Shown: positions 46,164 to 58,700, counted from the first letter of the stretch. The stretch: DNA of 64,000 nucleotides from Iris pallida (GCA_029216955.1 JANAVB010003400.1:19154492-19218491); one strand, 5' to 3'. A program made the numbers and translations. Notes: generated from the sequence alone by a model not told the origin.

Positions 46164-48077
46164 TTCAACACCACATGAAATCAGTACTAGCGATTTGTGG
46201 AACTGGAATAGCAGCTCCTAGTGCACGCTAGCCGCTAAAAAAACAGGTATATCTGTTGGTAAAAGATGTATATCAGAAATATAATGGTTGGCCGAAGACG
46301 TATACTGGTAATTGTAGCACTGGGAGCCCGGGTTCTTATTTTGAACCATTTTGTTGTCTCCAATTCCTTCCGATCTTCTAAGATCGGCGGACGACACTCG
46401 TCACACTCCATTGCTGAACACGAGCAACACTACAATAGTTTCATGGAACTCCAAAATTTTAATCAAATGCACCAAAGTTAAGATCTAGCTGCAGCGAATT
46501 CCACTGTTCTTTTCCAAAACAATGACCAAAGGAAGCCTAAACCTTTCTAACACCTCCCTTATCTAGTTGAGAACCAATCTCTAGATTCCCCTTTAATATT
46601 TAAGTATATAGCTAAGAAATACCTGGAAGTTTAAATTTTAGTATTTATAATACACTAGCATATATGCACGTACCTTGCACGTATTTTAACATTTTTTAAT
46701 TAGTTTAAGAAGACTCTTTAGGAAGACCAAAGGACAGTCTTCCTAATTACTAAGTTGTCCTTATTAAAATTAATGAATTATTTTTAATTAGTATAAGTAT
46801 GTAAGGGTATTTTTGGAATTCAAAAGTTTCACCATCTAAGTTTTCCTATTATATAGTAGAATAGATATACCGCCGGTGTAAATTATGAAATAAACCGCCG
46901 GCTCTGCAATATTGCCAAGTCTACATCTTAAAGTGTGTTATCTAGCTACAAATGCATCGTTGGTGAATGTTAGTGGAACACATGGCACTATTTGAAAGTC
47001 GTCGTTAGTGCAGAATTACATTAAGTGTATGAAATATAAATCCTAGATTTTATTTACACATTTGTCTTATTGGATCTCGATGAATAAGTGATCTCGGTGA
47101 ATAAGTTGGCATTGTATTGCTCAAGCACTTGCCGCCGCCACCACTTTGAACTCCCTTTCTCATCTCTCATTATTTCCTTTCTCGTCCTCAAATGAAGATC
47201 CACAACCTACAACTCCCCAAAGACTGGCAAGACTTTGGAACAAGGCAGCTTTGGGGACCGACAATCATGTCCGCTAGCGACACGAGCTACAACTTGCCTG
47301 AAGTTCATACTTGCTAGAATTGCTGCATTTTTCTTCGATAAACTACAAGAGAGCATGTTGTCGCCTCTCATTTCGGTACAATATCTACAAGAACGTCGAC
47401 AATCCAACCTCAACCTTTAGGACACAGTAGACTGATGACACATCATTATGGCCGGTTAATATTATGATCCTTTTTTGAAGAGAATAATAATATGGACTTG
47501 ATACTCTGCAAACCCACAAAAGGTTGAAATAATGCATCACTAGTATAATCTGACAAGCAAAGACAACACATTAGAGGCAAACATAACCAACCCATCATCT
47601 CCCCTTAAAAATAGTTCGAAGCCACCACACTTCAATAGCCAAGGGTGCCTTTACTAGCAAGCATACATTTATACAAAGACATCCTACATATATACCAAAC
47701 AACTGTGGCAAACCATCAAAATGTTCAATTACAAGTGCACCAGAGACCCACTAGAACATCTCTTCATGATATGATATGACATCAGCATTTGAAAAAAGAG
47801 AAAACAGGAATAAGAAAAAAAAGGAATATTTCACTAAGTAATATAGAAGATATAGCCAAAATACTTCATGATCAAAATTTGCGAAGGAGAACAAATTATC
47901 TTCCTCACTTTCCTACCTTATCCCCCACTGGCTACAACTGGATTAGCAGTTCAGGTTTTTGAATAAACATCCTATATTCTCAGGGAATCCTTGTGATTCG
48001 GAACTTCTTTAGATCATAAACGCTGCAACTTATGGAAACCATACAAAGGTTTTTTACCCATCTGCAAAGAAAGATGC
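46162..48077. other. Resident AT-rich DNA, probably downstream of the host gene
   Basis: Apart from the mini-Helitron at 46655-46865 I see no gene. The part next to 48077 would be the 3' untranslated region of the minus-strand gene. Short frames (for example 47207-47420) have no recognisable content. Confidence 0.5.
46655..46865 (-). mobile_element. 211-bp non-autonomous Helitron
   Basis: On the minus strand it begins TCTATTCTACTATATAATAG (a typical plant Helitron 5' end, TC followed by a CTACTATATA-like stretch) and ends in CTAG. Before the CTAG lies ACGTGCAAGGTACGTGC, the ACGT-rich hairpin region usual near Helitron 3' ends. It is flanked by A on the 5' side and T on the 3' side, as expected for insertion between A and T. 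There is no target duplication and no coding capacity. Confidence 0.82.
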
Positions 48078-48221
48078 TTAGAGTAACTTCTTGTACTTCA
48101 GAACATCATTCTTCTCCAGATCATATTCCTTGCAAATTCTGGCAATGGTGCACTCCTTCACACCATCCTCCGCTTTCTTATCACCAAGAAGTCTTTCAAG
48201 GTCCTTTGATGGATGCAAAAC
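48078..48221 (-). CDS. Last coding exon of an unrecognised host gene
   Basis: After a good acceptor (GATTCAACAG, minus strand) an open 47-codon frame reads VLHPSKDLERLLGDKKAEDG, then VKECTIARICKEYDLEKNDV and LKYKKLL, ending in TAA at 48078-48080. It is rich in charged residues, non-repetitive and unlike any mobile-element protein here. The phase is 0 at the acceptor, matching the phase-0 donor of the exon at 48693-48812. I do not recognise the family. Only the C terminus is visible, so function cannot be stated. Confidence concerns it being a real exon. Confidence 0.6.
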   Translation of the reverse strand, partial: VLHPSKDLERLLGDKKAEDGVKECTIARICKEYDLEKNDVLKYKKLL

Positions 48222-48692
48222 CTGTTGAATCAAAACAAAAAAGAACAAGCTAGATCAATTTATAACCCTAAAAATTGCACTAGAAGAAATTATGAATGAG
48301 AGCTGAGAAAACCTACCAAAACCAAACCCTTAGATTTCAGATAAATGATACAAACTTTCTAATGGTGAATATCTTAAGAGTGCAACATTTAAACATCCTC
48401 ATCAAACACGGGCAACCAACCACCGTTGTGACTCCCCCCACTGACCCAATTCAATCAGTTGCGTCTCCACCGACCCAATTCAATCAGTTGGGAAGAGGGC
48501 ATATATGTATTTCAGATTTGATCAGCTAATTTTGTGACAACTAATGAGCACTTTTTGGCATGTAGTTGACAAGAGTGAACTATCATTTGACGTGCAATCT
48601 CAATATTTAATTCTATCAAGAATTGTTCTTAATTCATAGATCACTAAAAGGCTAAAAACTAGTGTGACTAATCAATAGTGTTGATTGCTCAC
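48222..48692 (-). other. Intron between the two host exons
   Basis: It starts GTGAGC at 48692 and ends CAG at 48222 on the minus strand. 48411-48692 matches 9286-9410 plus 10102-10254. The copia of unit 1 is inserted in the counterpart of this intron. Confidence 0.55.
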
Positions 48693-48812
48693 CCATGGAG
48701 CCTGACGTGAAAGCTTGGAATTATCCTTGGAACCAATTTCCTCACCCTTGCCTGTGAGTAAGCTCCACGAACTTGAACAGTCAGAAACTAGTAACAGAAG
48801 TCGTTCACTGCC
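48693..48812 (-). CDS. Penultimate coding exon of the unrecognised host gene
   Basis: Exactly 120 bp between a CAG acceptor preceded by pyrimidines (TTTCTTTCTAATGTTTCAG) and a GTGAGC donor. It codes 40 residues in one frame: GSERLLLLVSDCSSSWSLLT, then GKGEEIGSKDNSKLSRQAPW. Both ends are phase 0, so it joins the next exon without a stop. Unit 1 keeps a copy with a one-base insertion (10255-10375). An upstream exon may be the coding-like segment at 61102-61230, now about 12 kb away across two LINEs, but that link is weak. No family was recognised. Confidence 0.6.
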
Positions 48813-49455
48813 CTGAAACATTAGAAAGAAAGTTTGAACAGCCTGTAACAAATTATGAAATGAACAATTTGGTTCGATATCACAGAAGGATAATTCAGGA
48901 AAGCGGCTGCACAACAGGGTAAGAGAAATTTACTTGTATAAAGTCTAAAATGCCTAGTAAACATAGCAACCTGATTAAAATAAGACATGACTCAGTGAAC
49001 AAATTTCTGCATTGTAACTCCCAAATGAAGCATGTTATTTTGAGCCATGACAAGGCATGTTGAAATCTTAAAAAAAAAAAACACACAATTTAACAACTCA
49101 TAATAGAAACCGAAGTAAAATAACACTCTCCCAAGACTGAGCATGGTTGACATCGACAAGCCAAGTTGAACCTCAAGTTTTGACTAACAAAAAACAACTG
49201 ACATATCAGGTTGTTCTAATAACACTGTCACGTCACGTACCACTGGCCAACCAAGACAACCCCGTACATAGGATTCATATCATCATCATTTGGTCAACTT
49301 CGACAAGCCAAGTTGAACCTCAAGTTTTGACTAACAAAAAACAACTGACATATCAGGTTGTTCTAATAACACTGTCATGTCACGTCACGTACCACTGGCC
49401 AACCAAGACAACCCCGTACATAGGATTCATATCATCATCATTTGGTCAACTTCCC

Positions 49456-49464
<9 letters not shown>
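48813..49464. other. Resident intron-like DNA left of LINE D
   Basis: It matches 10376-10885. No exon can be defended. It includes a 147-bp tandem duplication and ends at (TA)n. Confidence 0.6.
49154..49453. repeat. 147-bp direct tandem duplication, unit 3 only
   Basis: The stretch starting CGACAAGCCAAGTTGAACC at 49154 repeats at 49301. The second copy has a 5-base extra in TGTCATGTCACGTCACG. Units 1 and 2 have a single copy. Confidence 0.9.

Positions 49465-49494
<30 letters not shown>
49465..49494. repeat. (TA)n at the 5' end of LINE D
   Basis: A TA tract of ~30 bp directly before the LINE. Confidence 0.95.
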
Positions 49495-49497
<3 letters not shown>

Positions 49498-49498
49498 A

Positions 49499-51372
49499 TG
49501 AAGAGCTCTGCTAGGGTTTCCCCTATGGCGGCTACTACGCCTCCCCCCCCCCCGGCCCCCAAGATCCTCTTGCGGGGGGGGGGGGGGGGGGCACGGCTGC
49601 CCGGAGGGGGGGGGGAGAGGGGGGGGGGGGGGGGGGGGGGGGGGGGCGGGTGGGCGGCCCCTCCTAACCGGACGGCGGCGGCAGGGGGGGGGGGGGGGGG
49701 GGGGGGGGGGGGTCGGACGGATCTGGTGGGACCCCCCCCCCCCCCCCCCACAGGTGAGGGGGGGTCACGTCCCGGGGCGGGGGGGTGTCAGGCGCGGGTG
49801 GAGGCCCCCCCACAGGCAGGTTGGGGTTGGGCACGGGGCCGGGCACCGGTGATGGGGCTCCGCTTGGAGGGGGGTGAAGGGCGCCGACGGCGGGGGTGGG
49901 ACCGACCAAGGAGGGGGAGGGTCGGGGGCTACGGCACAAATATTCGAGTTCGGGTCAGGATCTACGCCGGAGGTGGACAGATCTGGAGAGGCAGGTTGAC
50001 AGACGGTGGTGAGACGACGGGCTGGAGGGCGACGAGAGGCTCAGACCCGAGCCTCGGGTTGGGTGGGACCTGAAAATAATGGAAATCGCCCATCAATAGG
50101 CACAGCTGATCCCCGGCGTCGAGGGGGAGGTACGGTGCGCACTGTGTCGAGATGGCGACCAAAGGCGACGGCGGCGGAGAAGGCTAAGGGAGTTGTTGTT
50201 GATGCCGGTTGGCAAGGCCTGGTATCTGCGAGACCACCAACCAGGACTCACACTGAGGAGCAGAGGCCTCGGTCATGGAAGGAGGTATGCACGCCAGTGG
50301 AGACGAAAAGCCCGTTGTCGATGGAATTTGTTACACCGATGTCGGTTGGAGGAGGACTCCGGGCGTATTTCTCCGCAGAAGAAATAGCGGAGGTTTCAGA
50401 CTTCTGGAAGAATACATTGGTGCTATATGTGCTAGGGAACAAGCCGTTCTATGGCCAAATCCGGAATTATGTCCAAAGGCAACATGAAATTCTTCTACCG
50501 GGAGAATAGGTTTTACTATGTCAAATTTGGGCTAGCGGAAGATGTGACCAGAATTTTGCAGGGAGGGCCCTCGTCTTTTGATGGGAGGCTCATCATATTG
50601 AAGGAGTGGACGCCGGAGCTGAGATGTGAGAAGGAGGTGCTGAATGCTATTTCCATCTAGATCCGATTCCCAGAGTTCCCAGTGAAGTATTGGAGCATCC
50701 CGCTCCTCATGAGACTCGCCAGCCTCGTGGAAAAACCGATCAAGGCAGACGAGGCCACTGCTTTCCGCACCAGACTGATGTATGCCAGGATCTTTGTGGA
50801 GATCAAGGCGGGCTCGGAACTACCGAGTATGCTTGAATATCAGGTACCGTCCGGGGAGATTCTGACACAGTCGGTGGAGTATGACTGGGTTCCCCCTATG
50901 TGTTCCTACTGTGAGTGCTTTGGGCACGCTACTAGTGCGTGCAAGTATAAGGGGAAGGAGGTCGTCAGGCCACCGGCGGCTCAGATGGAGGCATCCGGGA
51001 TGGAGACGGCTCCCAACCATGTACCTGGGGAGACGTCGAAAGACAGACATATGGAGGAGGACACGGTAATAGAGGTCGACAGGAGGCTGGAGACAGGATC
51101 ACCGCAGAGACAAGAGAGTCGCAGGGTGCGCTGGTCACTTTCAGGCCACAGAGGAACATAGTGACCAGGGGTATGAGCGCAGCTGGCAGTAGTCAGAAGG
51201 TAATGAAAGCTTCCACGGCGATCATGGTATACAGCAGCAGGAAAAGGCATGCTCCGGCCACGCGGAAGGATCTGGACGACCAGACTGAGGCCAATCATGA
51301 CTGGGCTCTTACCCTTAGCAGGATTCAGGCACATCTCGCTCCTTCCTCCATGGTGGATGCAGCAGGCGGATG
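49499..51372 (+). pseudogene. LINE D ORF1 (DUF4283, CCHC knuckle), broken
   Basis: It starts MKSSARVSPMAATT. After the G/C runs the frame reads DFWKNTLVLYVLGNKPFYGQ, loses a few bases near 50470 (shared with B) and continues with FFYRENRFYYVKFGLAEDVT and KEWTPELRCEKEVLN. A TGG-to-TAG stop lies at ~50658. The frame is then open again and the knuckle CX2CX4HX4C is intact at 50901-50942, followed by an acidic tail. Confidence 0.87.
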
Positions 51373-51434
51373 AGACACTTCCCTCGAGTGTTGATCCAGA
51401 CGAGTTTCAGGGGGACCCCTCTTCTATTAATTAA

Positions 51435-53150
51435 ATGTCGGTCCTAGCATGAAACATTAGGGGGGGGTGTTCCATTGGACGCTGAAGAGAGATTGGTGGA
51501 GTTCTGAGGAAAGAGACTTGTGACATAGCTATTTTGCTGGAGACGAAGATCAGAGGGGCCGCGATGCTCTCGCGTAGGACTCCGGCAAACTGGGACCACA
51601 TTCACAACTTAGATCTTTGCGATATGGCAAGGATCTGGGTTAGGTGGAACCGAGATAGCTGGGAGGGGGTGCAGATACAATAATCGGAACAACTCATTGG
51701 CATTTCTTTAAAGAACAAAGGTGGATTCCGCTTCATCCTGGGTGCAGTATACGGGCACAATAATCGAAGACTCCGGGAGTCCTTGTGGGAGGACATAGTG
51801 CACCTTGGTCATATGGCGGACAGCATGCATCTTCCTCTGCTCATCATGGGGAACTTCAATGCTATGCTGCTTCGCCAGGAGAAGGTGGAGGGTCGTACTG
51901 TTCCGGATTCGATCTTATATGACTTCCAGAGATGTCTGCTTCTGTCTGGGATAAAGGGGCTGGAGAGAGCTGGCCATATCTGGACCTGGCACAACAAGGC
52001 TACACAAAATCGGATTGCATGTCAGTTGGATCGGGCCTTGGGCAATAGTGAATGGTTTCGGTGCTTTCCTAATTCGGTGGCGGAAGGTCTTGCGACTGGT
52101 ACTAGCGACCACTCTCCAATCCGAGTGAGCCTCTATGAGAGACCTATTATGTGGTCGAGGCCGTTTCGGTATAATAATAGTTGGTACATGTCGGCTGGAT
52201 ATGAGGAGGTGGTTACGGGGGAGATGCAGCACTTCCGGAAAGGCACGGCTCAGTTCCGCATGGTTCATAAACTTAAACAGATCAAGCGAGCGCTCAGGGG
52301 TTGGATGAAGATGAGACCGCGGTCTTCTCTGGTGGAAAAGAAAGTCGAGCTTCGGGACACTCAGGTGGCTCTACAAGCTGACATTCTGAACGGGGAGTTG
52401 GCGGCTAAGGAGAAGACCCTGATTGAGGAGGTCAGTATTATGAGATTGCAGGAGGAGATTAGTGCGGCACAGAGGACAAAATGTACCTGGCTCAAAGATA
52501 TGATGTGATCCGCACCCGTCAGCACCGGAACAGCATCCCCAGGCTTCTGAATGGCGAGGGACGTCTGGTAGGAGACCCGGTGGAGATTCAGGAGGAGGTC
52601 GTCAGATTTTATTCTGACTTATACCAGCAGACGGATTACACTAGTACGTTCCCAGCCCTTGTCACGAAGAGGCTGGTGACGCACCATGGAAATAGCCTGC
52701 TATTGGCCCCTGTGAGATTGGAGGAGGTGGAAGACATTGTGATGAAGGCTAATCCTAACAAAGCAACGGGGCCTGATGGCTTCTCTTCAGGGTTCTTTAA
52801 GCGACACTGGGGTGTGCTTAAGTTCCCTGTTTTGGAGGCGGTTCAGGAGTTCTTCGCGGAGGGCAGGCTACTGAAGGAGATGAACCTGGTTCCTAAGAAG
52901 GAGAGCGCGACCTCGCTCGCAGACTTTAGACCCATTGCTTGCTGTAACTTTCTTTATAAGATTATTACTCATCTTATGTGCAGGCGTATGGAGGAGATTA
53001 TGCAGGGTTTGGTGTCCCAGAATCAGACAGCTTTCATCAAGGGCCGATCGATAGCGGAGCACAGCCTACTTGCATATGAGATGGTGAGAGAGTTCAGCAA
53101 ACCTGGGGGGATAAAGGCTTGTGTGAAGCTTAATCTACGAAAAGCCTATG
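51435..53150 (+). pseudogene. LINE D ORF2, endonuclease and first partial RT
   Basis: The ATG at 51435 is followed at codon 6 by TGA in place of Trp. The endonuclease frame is open from 51783 to 52508. The GDFN motif is GNFN here (near 51850), losing a conserved aspartate; TWHN, LDRALGN and SDHSPIRV are kept. A deletion at ~52497 removes the GDRCSKFF residues and shifts the frame. The first RT runs from NPNKATGPDGF to LNLRKAYG, its motif-A aspartate changed to asparagine, then meets the spacer. Confidence 0.87.
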
Positions 53151-53367
53151 GCCGGTGGTCGTATCGGACAGCGTGAGGCCACGTGGCGTGGAGCCATCCG
53201 AGCCGCATGAAGGACTTTTGGAGCCGCATGAGGCTCCTTCTGTTTTGAGCCGTATGGGATCCTGAAGGACTTATGAGCCGCATGAAGCTCCTTCTGTTTT
53301 GAGCCGCATGAGGCTCCTTCTGTTTTGAGCCGCATGGATTTTCCTTGTCTTTTTCCATGCTTCTACA
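53151..53367 (+). repeat. Spacer with 26-bp repeats between RT copies (LINE D)
   Basis: Four or five GAGCCGCATGA units of 26 bp. Ends in a pyrimidine-rich stretch and CTACAG before RT restarts. Confidence 0.87.
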
Positions 53368-55558
53368 GTGATAAAGGCTAATCCCAACAAAGCTCCCGGA
53401 CCAGATGGCTTCTCTTCAGGGTTCTTTAAGCGACACTGGGGTGTGCTTAAGGCCCCTGTTCTGGCGGCGGTACAGGAGTTCTTTGCGGAGGGCAGGCTTC
53501 TGAAGGAGATGAACCATACCTTCTTGATGCTGGTTCCTAAGAAGGAGGGAGCGACCTCACTTGCAGATTTTCGGCCCATTGCTTGCTGTAATTTTCTTTA
53601 TAAGATTATCACTCATCTTATGTGCAGGCGTATGGAGGGGATTATGCAGGGATTGGTGTCCCAGAATCAAGCAGCGTTCATCAAGGGCCGGTCGATAGCG
53701 GAGCACAGCCTGCTAGCTCATGAGATGGTGAGGGAGTTCAGCAAACCTGGGGAGATGAAGGCTTGTGTGAAGCTTGACCTCCGGAAAGCTTATGATACGG
53801 TCAACCGGGACTTCCTGTGTCACTTGATGCTTGCCGGGGTTCGACGAGAGGTGGGTTGCGAGGGTGAGGGAGTGCATTTGGTCCCCTACTTTCTCAGTCC
53901 TCATCCAGGGCACGCCCAATGGCTACTTCAGGAGCAACAGGGGGCTGAGGCAGGGTGACCCCCTCTCCCCGTATTTATTTACCTTGGTGATGGAGTTCTT
54001 TACATGCATGATGGATACGGCGGTGCATAGCAAGAGGATCGTCCCCCTTTTTCGGTTGGTGAGTCCGGTTGTCTCCCATCTGATCTATGCTGATGACTTA
54101 TTGGTGCTACTCCAGCCTTCCATGCGGGGAATGAGAGCGCTCTCTGACATTATGGAGGAGTTCGGACGGCTATCTGGGCTCCACTTAAACAGGGAGAAAA
54201 GCAGAGTCTACTTCAGTTCCCGGTGTACACAGCAGGAGGAGAGAGCCTTGCCTTGGGAGTGGACAGAGGCGAGCTCCCAGTGAAATACCTGGGGGTCCCG
54301 CTGACGGTCAACTATGCCAGAGAGCAGGATTGTTACAGCTTGGTAGATTTTGCTCAGAGGAGAGTGGAAGGCTGGCAAGCTGCGGGTCTATCATTTGGCG
54401 GACGGATTGAGTTGGTGCGTTCGGTTATTGCGGGCATCACGATGTTCTGGCTCCAGTCTATCCAGATCCCGACGGCCACTATTCGGAAAGTGGAGTCTAT
54501 CTGTGCTGACTTCATCTGGAGGGGAGGGATGCATGCGATCTCTTGGAACCAGCTATGTCGTCCTCGGGAGGAAGGTGGAGTGGGACTGAGGCCTCTTCAT
54601 GCGGTCAGGAAGGCCGTTTGCGTGAAGATGGCCTAGAGATTGATCAAAGGGGGTCGCTTTGGACGGAATGGATGGCGAACAGATACCTAAGGCGGACTAA
54701 TTTCTGGGCCTGCAGGATAGACAATAATTTCTCGGTCACGTTTAAGGCCATTCTGAGGTGTCGGCCGATGCTTAAGACCGCTATCTGCAGGAACATGAAA
54801 GATGGGACGACTACTGATCTCTGGCTTGATCCTTGGTTGGGTTTCAGATCCTTGCTGGAGATATTGGGAGGACAGCTGGACAGAGAGGCGGGCAGGGGGC
54901 TCACATGCAGTCGGATCATCCGAGATGGGATATGGAGGCCAGAAGGATATCCTTATACAGCTCAGCTAGCCGAGGAGATCTGCCTTATTACTATTGACGA
55001 TAGCCAGCATGAGGACTCCTGGGGCTGGGCCGGCCCAGGATCGGGGGGAGGGTCAGTACTATTCTGCTTTCGCAGCTGCTATGACATGGTTCGGACTCAC
55101 CACGCCAGGCTGAGGAGGTGGACTTCATTTGGGGTAAGGAGATTGCCCGAAAAATGCAGCTATGTGCCTACCGACTTCTGCGGGGCAGATTGATGACGAG
55201 AGACAGACTCCTCAGGTTTGGGATGCATATCCCAGATACCAAGTGTGTGCCATGCAACGGGGAGGACGAATCTATGGGACATCTCTTCTTTGAATGCCCG
55301 ACGACCTGGCACATATGGACTGAGCAGTTGCAGCTGAGAGGAGTTGGAGTGGATAGAGACATCAGGAGCATTCTTAGCTGGATCCGAGATCACAGAGACA
55401 GGGATCCGGGGTGGGCCAGAAGAGCCAGAGTTCGTCTCGCCGCTTCCGTTTGGCACATCTGGAAGGAGCGGAACAGACGTATTTTCGAAGGCCTGACTAC
55501 CCCTCATATTGGAATTCTACATAACATAGAATTCGATGTATCAGTAATGGCCCCATAA
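53368..55558 (+). pseudogene. LINE D ORF2, second RT copy and C-terminal zinc region
   Basis: RT reads IKANPNKAPGPDGF, LVPKKEGATS, FRPIACCNFLYKIITHLMCR and KLDLRKAYDTVNRDFL, then shifts near 53833 (shared with B). YADD is at 54086-54097. A one-base change near 54250 shifts again, and a TAG replaces TGG near 54634. The C-terminal part holds CNGEDESMGHLFFECPTTW, with Cys changed to Pro in the preceding CVLC, and ends LHNIEFDVSVMAP at 55556. Confidence 0.9.
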
Positions 55559-55646
55559 CATTAAATTTGAGGCATGAGAAGTTGTGATATTAGTGTATTG
55601 TAATACCTTTACCGCTATGTGCGAGGAATAAAATTCACCCTTTTTC

Positions 55647-55649
<3 letters not shown>

Positions 55650-55703
<54 letters not shown>
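55650..55703. repeat. (TA)n between the 3' ends of LINE D and LINE G
   Basis: A TA tract of ~54 bp at the centre of a perfect palindrome: the 26 bases on each side (GGAATAAAATTCACCCTTTT and TCCAAA) are exact complements. Confidence 0.95.
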
Positions 55704-55706
<3 letters not shown>

Positions 55707-58700
55707 GAAAAAGGGTGAATTTTATTCCAAAAGCAATGCAATAATCTTACAACATACAATCAAAGTGGGACTCCCACTCTTCAGTTCCCCATAGCATTAA
55801 CATCAAACTCTATGTTATGGAGGATGCCTACCGGAGGAGTGACCAGCCCCTCAAAAATACGACAGTTTCGTTCCCGCCATATATGCCAAAATGAGGCCGC
55901 CAGTCGAACTCTGACGGTCCGGAACCAGTCCTGCCCTCTACCTCTGCTATCCCGGAGCACAGTGATGACGTCCCCAATTCCCTTCCCGGAGTCACATCCA
56001 CCCAACGCTCTACTCTGCTCAGACCAGATCTGCCATGCCAGGGCACACTCGAAGAAAATGTGTCCTATAGATTCATTCTCCACACTGCATAGCACACATT
56101 TAGGATCTGGGACCGGCACTCCAAACGAACTCAGACGATCCCTAGTCAAAAGACGGCCCAGTAGAAGCTTGTAGACACAAAGCTGCATCTTCCTGGCGAG
56201 ACCCTTGCACTATACGACCTCGTAGTCAGAACTCTAAGGAAAGGTGCGCCGGATGAGGTTGTAGCAGCTCCGGAATTGGAACTCCCCAGTTCCCGGAGCT
56301 GCTTCTGTCCGCTCCCAAATCCACCGATCAGCAGGCAAGTCCGGATCAATGGCAATAGTACTGATATTCCCACCCAGCTTCTCGGTAAACCGATAAGACT
56401 CCGACCTCCACTTCCCGTCGCGTATGATACGACTACACGTCAGCCCACGCCTGTCCTCCTGATGTGCCGGGGCTCCCCTGATGTCCAATAGCGAAAGCCG
56501 ATCTAAGGATCCAGCCAGAGGTCCGTTCCAGACCCATCCTTCATGACCTTCCGGATTACAGATTTGAGAACCCCTCTGTCTCAAGACATTCTTAAAAGTG
56601 ACTGAGTGATTGTTGTCAGTAGCACAGATCCAGAAGTTGCCCTGCTTCACATATCTGCTGTGCATCCAGTCAGCCCAGAGGGACCCCCCGTTGATGAATC
56701 TCCATGCCAGCTTTAGCGCAGAGGCCTCTCTGATCTCCAGCAACGGCCTAAGCCCCACTCCTCCCTCCTTCCTGGGTCTACAGAGCTGCTCCCAGGAGAT
56801 CACATGCATAACCCCCCACCAAATGAAGTCTGCGCAAATCCGCTCCACTTTCCTAACAGTGGCAACAGGGAGAATGGATTGCAGCCAGAAATGAGCCACA
56901 GCCGAAATCACCGGTCTGACCAGCTCGATGCGTCCTCCAAAGGACAACCCGGCGGCTTGCCAACCTTCCACTCTCCTTTGGACATACTCCACCAGACTAT
57001 GGCAGTCTTGATCCCGTGCATAGTTGACTGTGAGAGGGACTCCTAAATATCTCACCGGAAGATCACTCCTCTCAACTCCCAGCACATCGGCCCGCTCCTC
57101 CTTCTGGGGACATAGGAAGCTGAAGTACACCTTGCTCTTTTCTTTGTTCATTTGAAGGCCTGAGAGGGAATTCAACTCTCCCATAATCTCTGCAATCGTC
57201 TGCATACCCTCCGTCGATGGCTGGATGAACACCAAGAGATCATCTGCATAGATAAGGTGGGTAACTGGAGAATCCACCCTCCTGAACAATGGGACCAGCC
57301 TCCCACGGTGCACTGGCAGGTCCATCAAACATGTGAAGTATTCCATGACAAGCGTGAACAGGTAAAGGGACAGAGGGTCACCTTGCCTAAGCCCACGGTT
57401 GCTCTGGAAGTACCCATAAGGGATGCCCTGGATGAGGACAGAGAAAGTAGGAAACGTGATGCACTCCCGGATCAATGCAATCCAGTGGTCCTCGAAACCC
57501 ATGGCGGTCATCAGATGACAGAGGAAATCCCTATTGACCATGTCATACGCCTTCCTCAGGTCCAGTTTCACACATGCTTTCTCCCCTCCGGGTTTGCTAA
57601 AGTCCCTCACCATCTCATGAGCCAGGAGGCTGTGCTCAGCAATCGACCTCCCCTTGATGAATGTAGCCTGATTCGGAGATACCAAGTCCTGCATGATCCC
57701 CTCCATCCGCCGGCACATAAGGTGCGTAATTATCTTATAAAGATAATTATAGCACGCAATAGGTCTGAAATCCGTCAATGATGTCGCTCCCTCCTTCTTT
57801 GGCACCAAGGTCAGGAAAGTGTGGTTCAGCTCTTTTAGTAGTTTCCCTTTGGTGAAGAATTCCTGCACCACCTCCAAGACTTGATACTTCAGAATGTCCC
57901 AATGGCGTTTGTAGAACCCACTGCTAAAACCATCTGGTCCGGGTGCCTTGTTGGGATCCGCCAACTTGACAATTGATTCCACCTCCTCCAAAGTAACAGG
58001 GGCAAGAAGAATGATATTCCCATACGGAGTCACCAATCTCTTCGTAACAACATTTGGGAACACAGACAGGTAGTCAGTCTGAAAATATAACTCAGAGTAG
58101 TACCTGACAGCCTCGTCCTGGATCTCAGCCGGCTCCCCCACCAGGTTGCCATCCATATCAAGTAGCTGGGAGATGTGATTCCTATGCTGTCTGGCCCGGA
58201 TGACATCATAGAAGAACTTGGAACAACGATCGCCGTCCTTGAGCCAGGAACATTTGGCACGTTGAGCCGTGCTAATCTCCTTCTGCAGCCGCAAGATGTT
58301 GACTTCTCCGATCAGCTCCTTCTCTCTCGCCGCCAGGTCACCGTTTAGCATGTCAGATTTTATGTCCTGCTGGATAGCCCGCAGCTCCACCTCCTTATCT
58401 TCTAAGGTAGACTTGGGCAACCCCTTCACCCAACTCCGTAGAGCCTTCTTCGTAGCCTCGAGTCGACGCACCAAGCGAAACTGGACCGTCCCCTCCTGAC
58501 AGCTAGTAAGCCCCTCTGAGACAGCCTCCAGATAGCCCTCCGAGGGATACCAACAGTTGTTGTACCTGAATGGACGGGACTTCCCAGGAGACCGAGTAGT
58601 GAAGCATACCCTGATGGGAGAATGGTCGCTCGTCCCAGCGGCCAGGCCCTCAGCCGAAGAATTGGAGAAATGCCGGAACCATTCCCTATTGCCCAGGGCT

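Larger units (their letters stand above)
49495..55649 (+). mobile_element. L1-type LINE, copy D (subfamily 1), most complete plus-strand copy
   Basis: 6.15 kb, both ends in (TA)n. It contains ORF1, the endonuclease, a partial RT, the repeat spacer, a second full RT and the C-terminal zinc region, then a short 3' UTR with AATAAAA and TTTTTCCAA. Long G and C homopolymers at 49575-49750 are expanded relative to B and could be partly assembly artefacts. Confidence 0.93.

Noticed and set aside
47207..47420. Two overlapping ~60-codon frames in resident DNA, one with a LEQGSFGD-like start suggesting a kinase loop
   Set aside because: There is no further kinase motif, no splice signals, and both strands are equally open.
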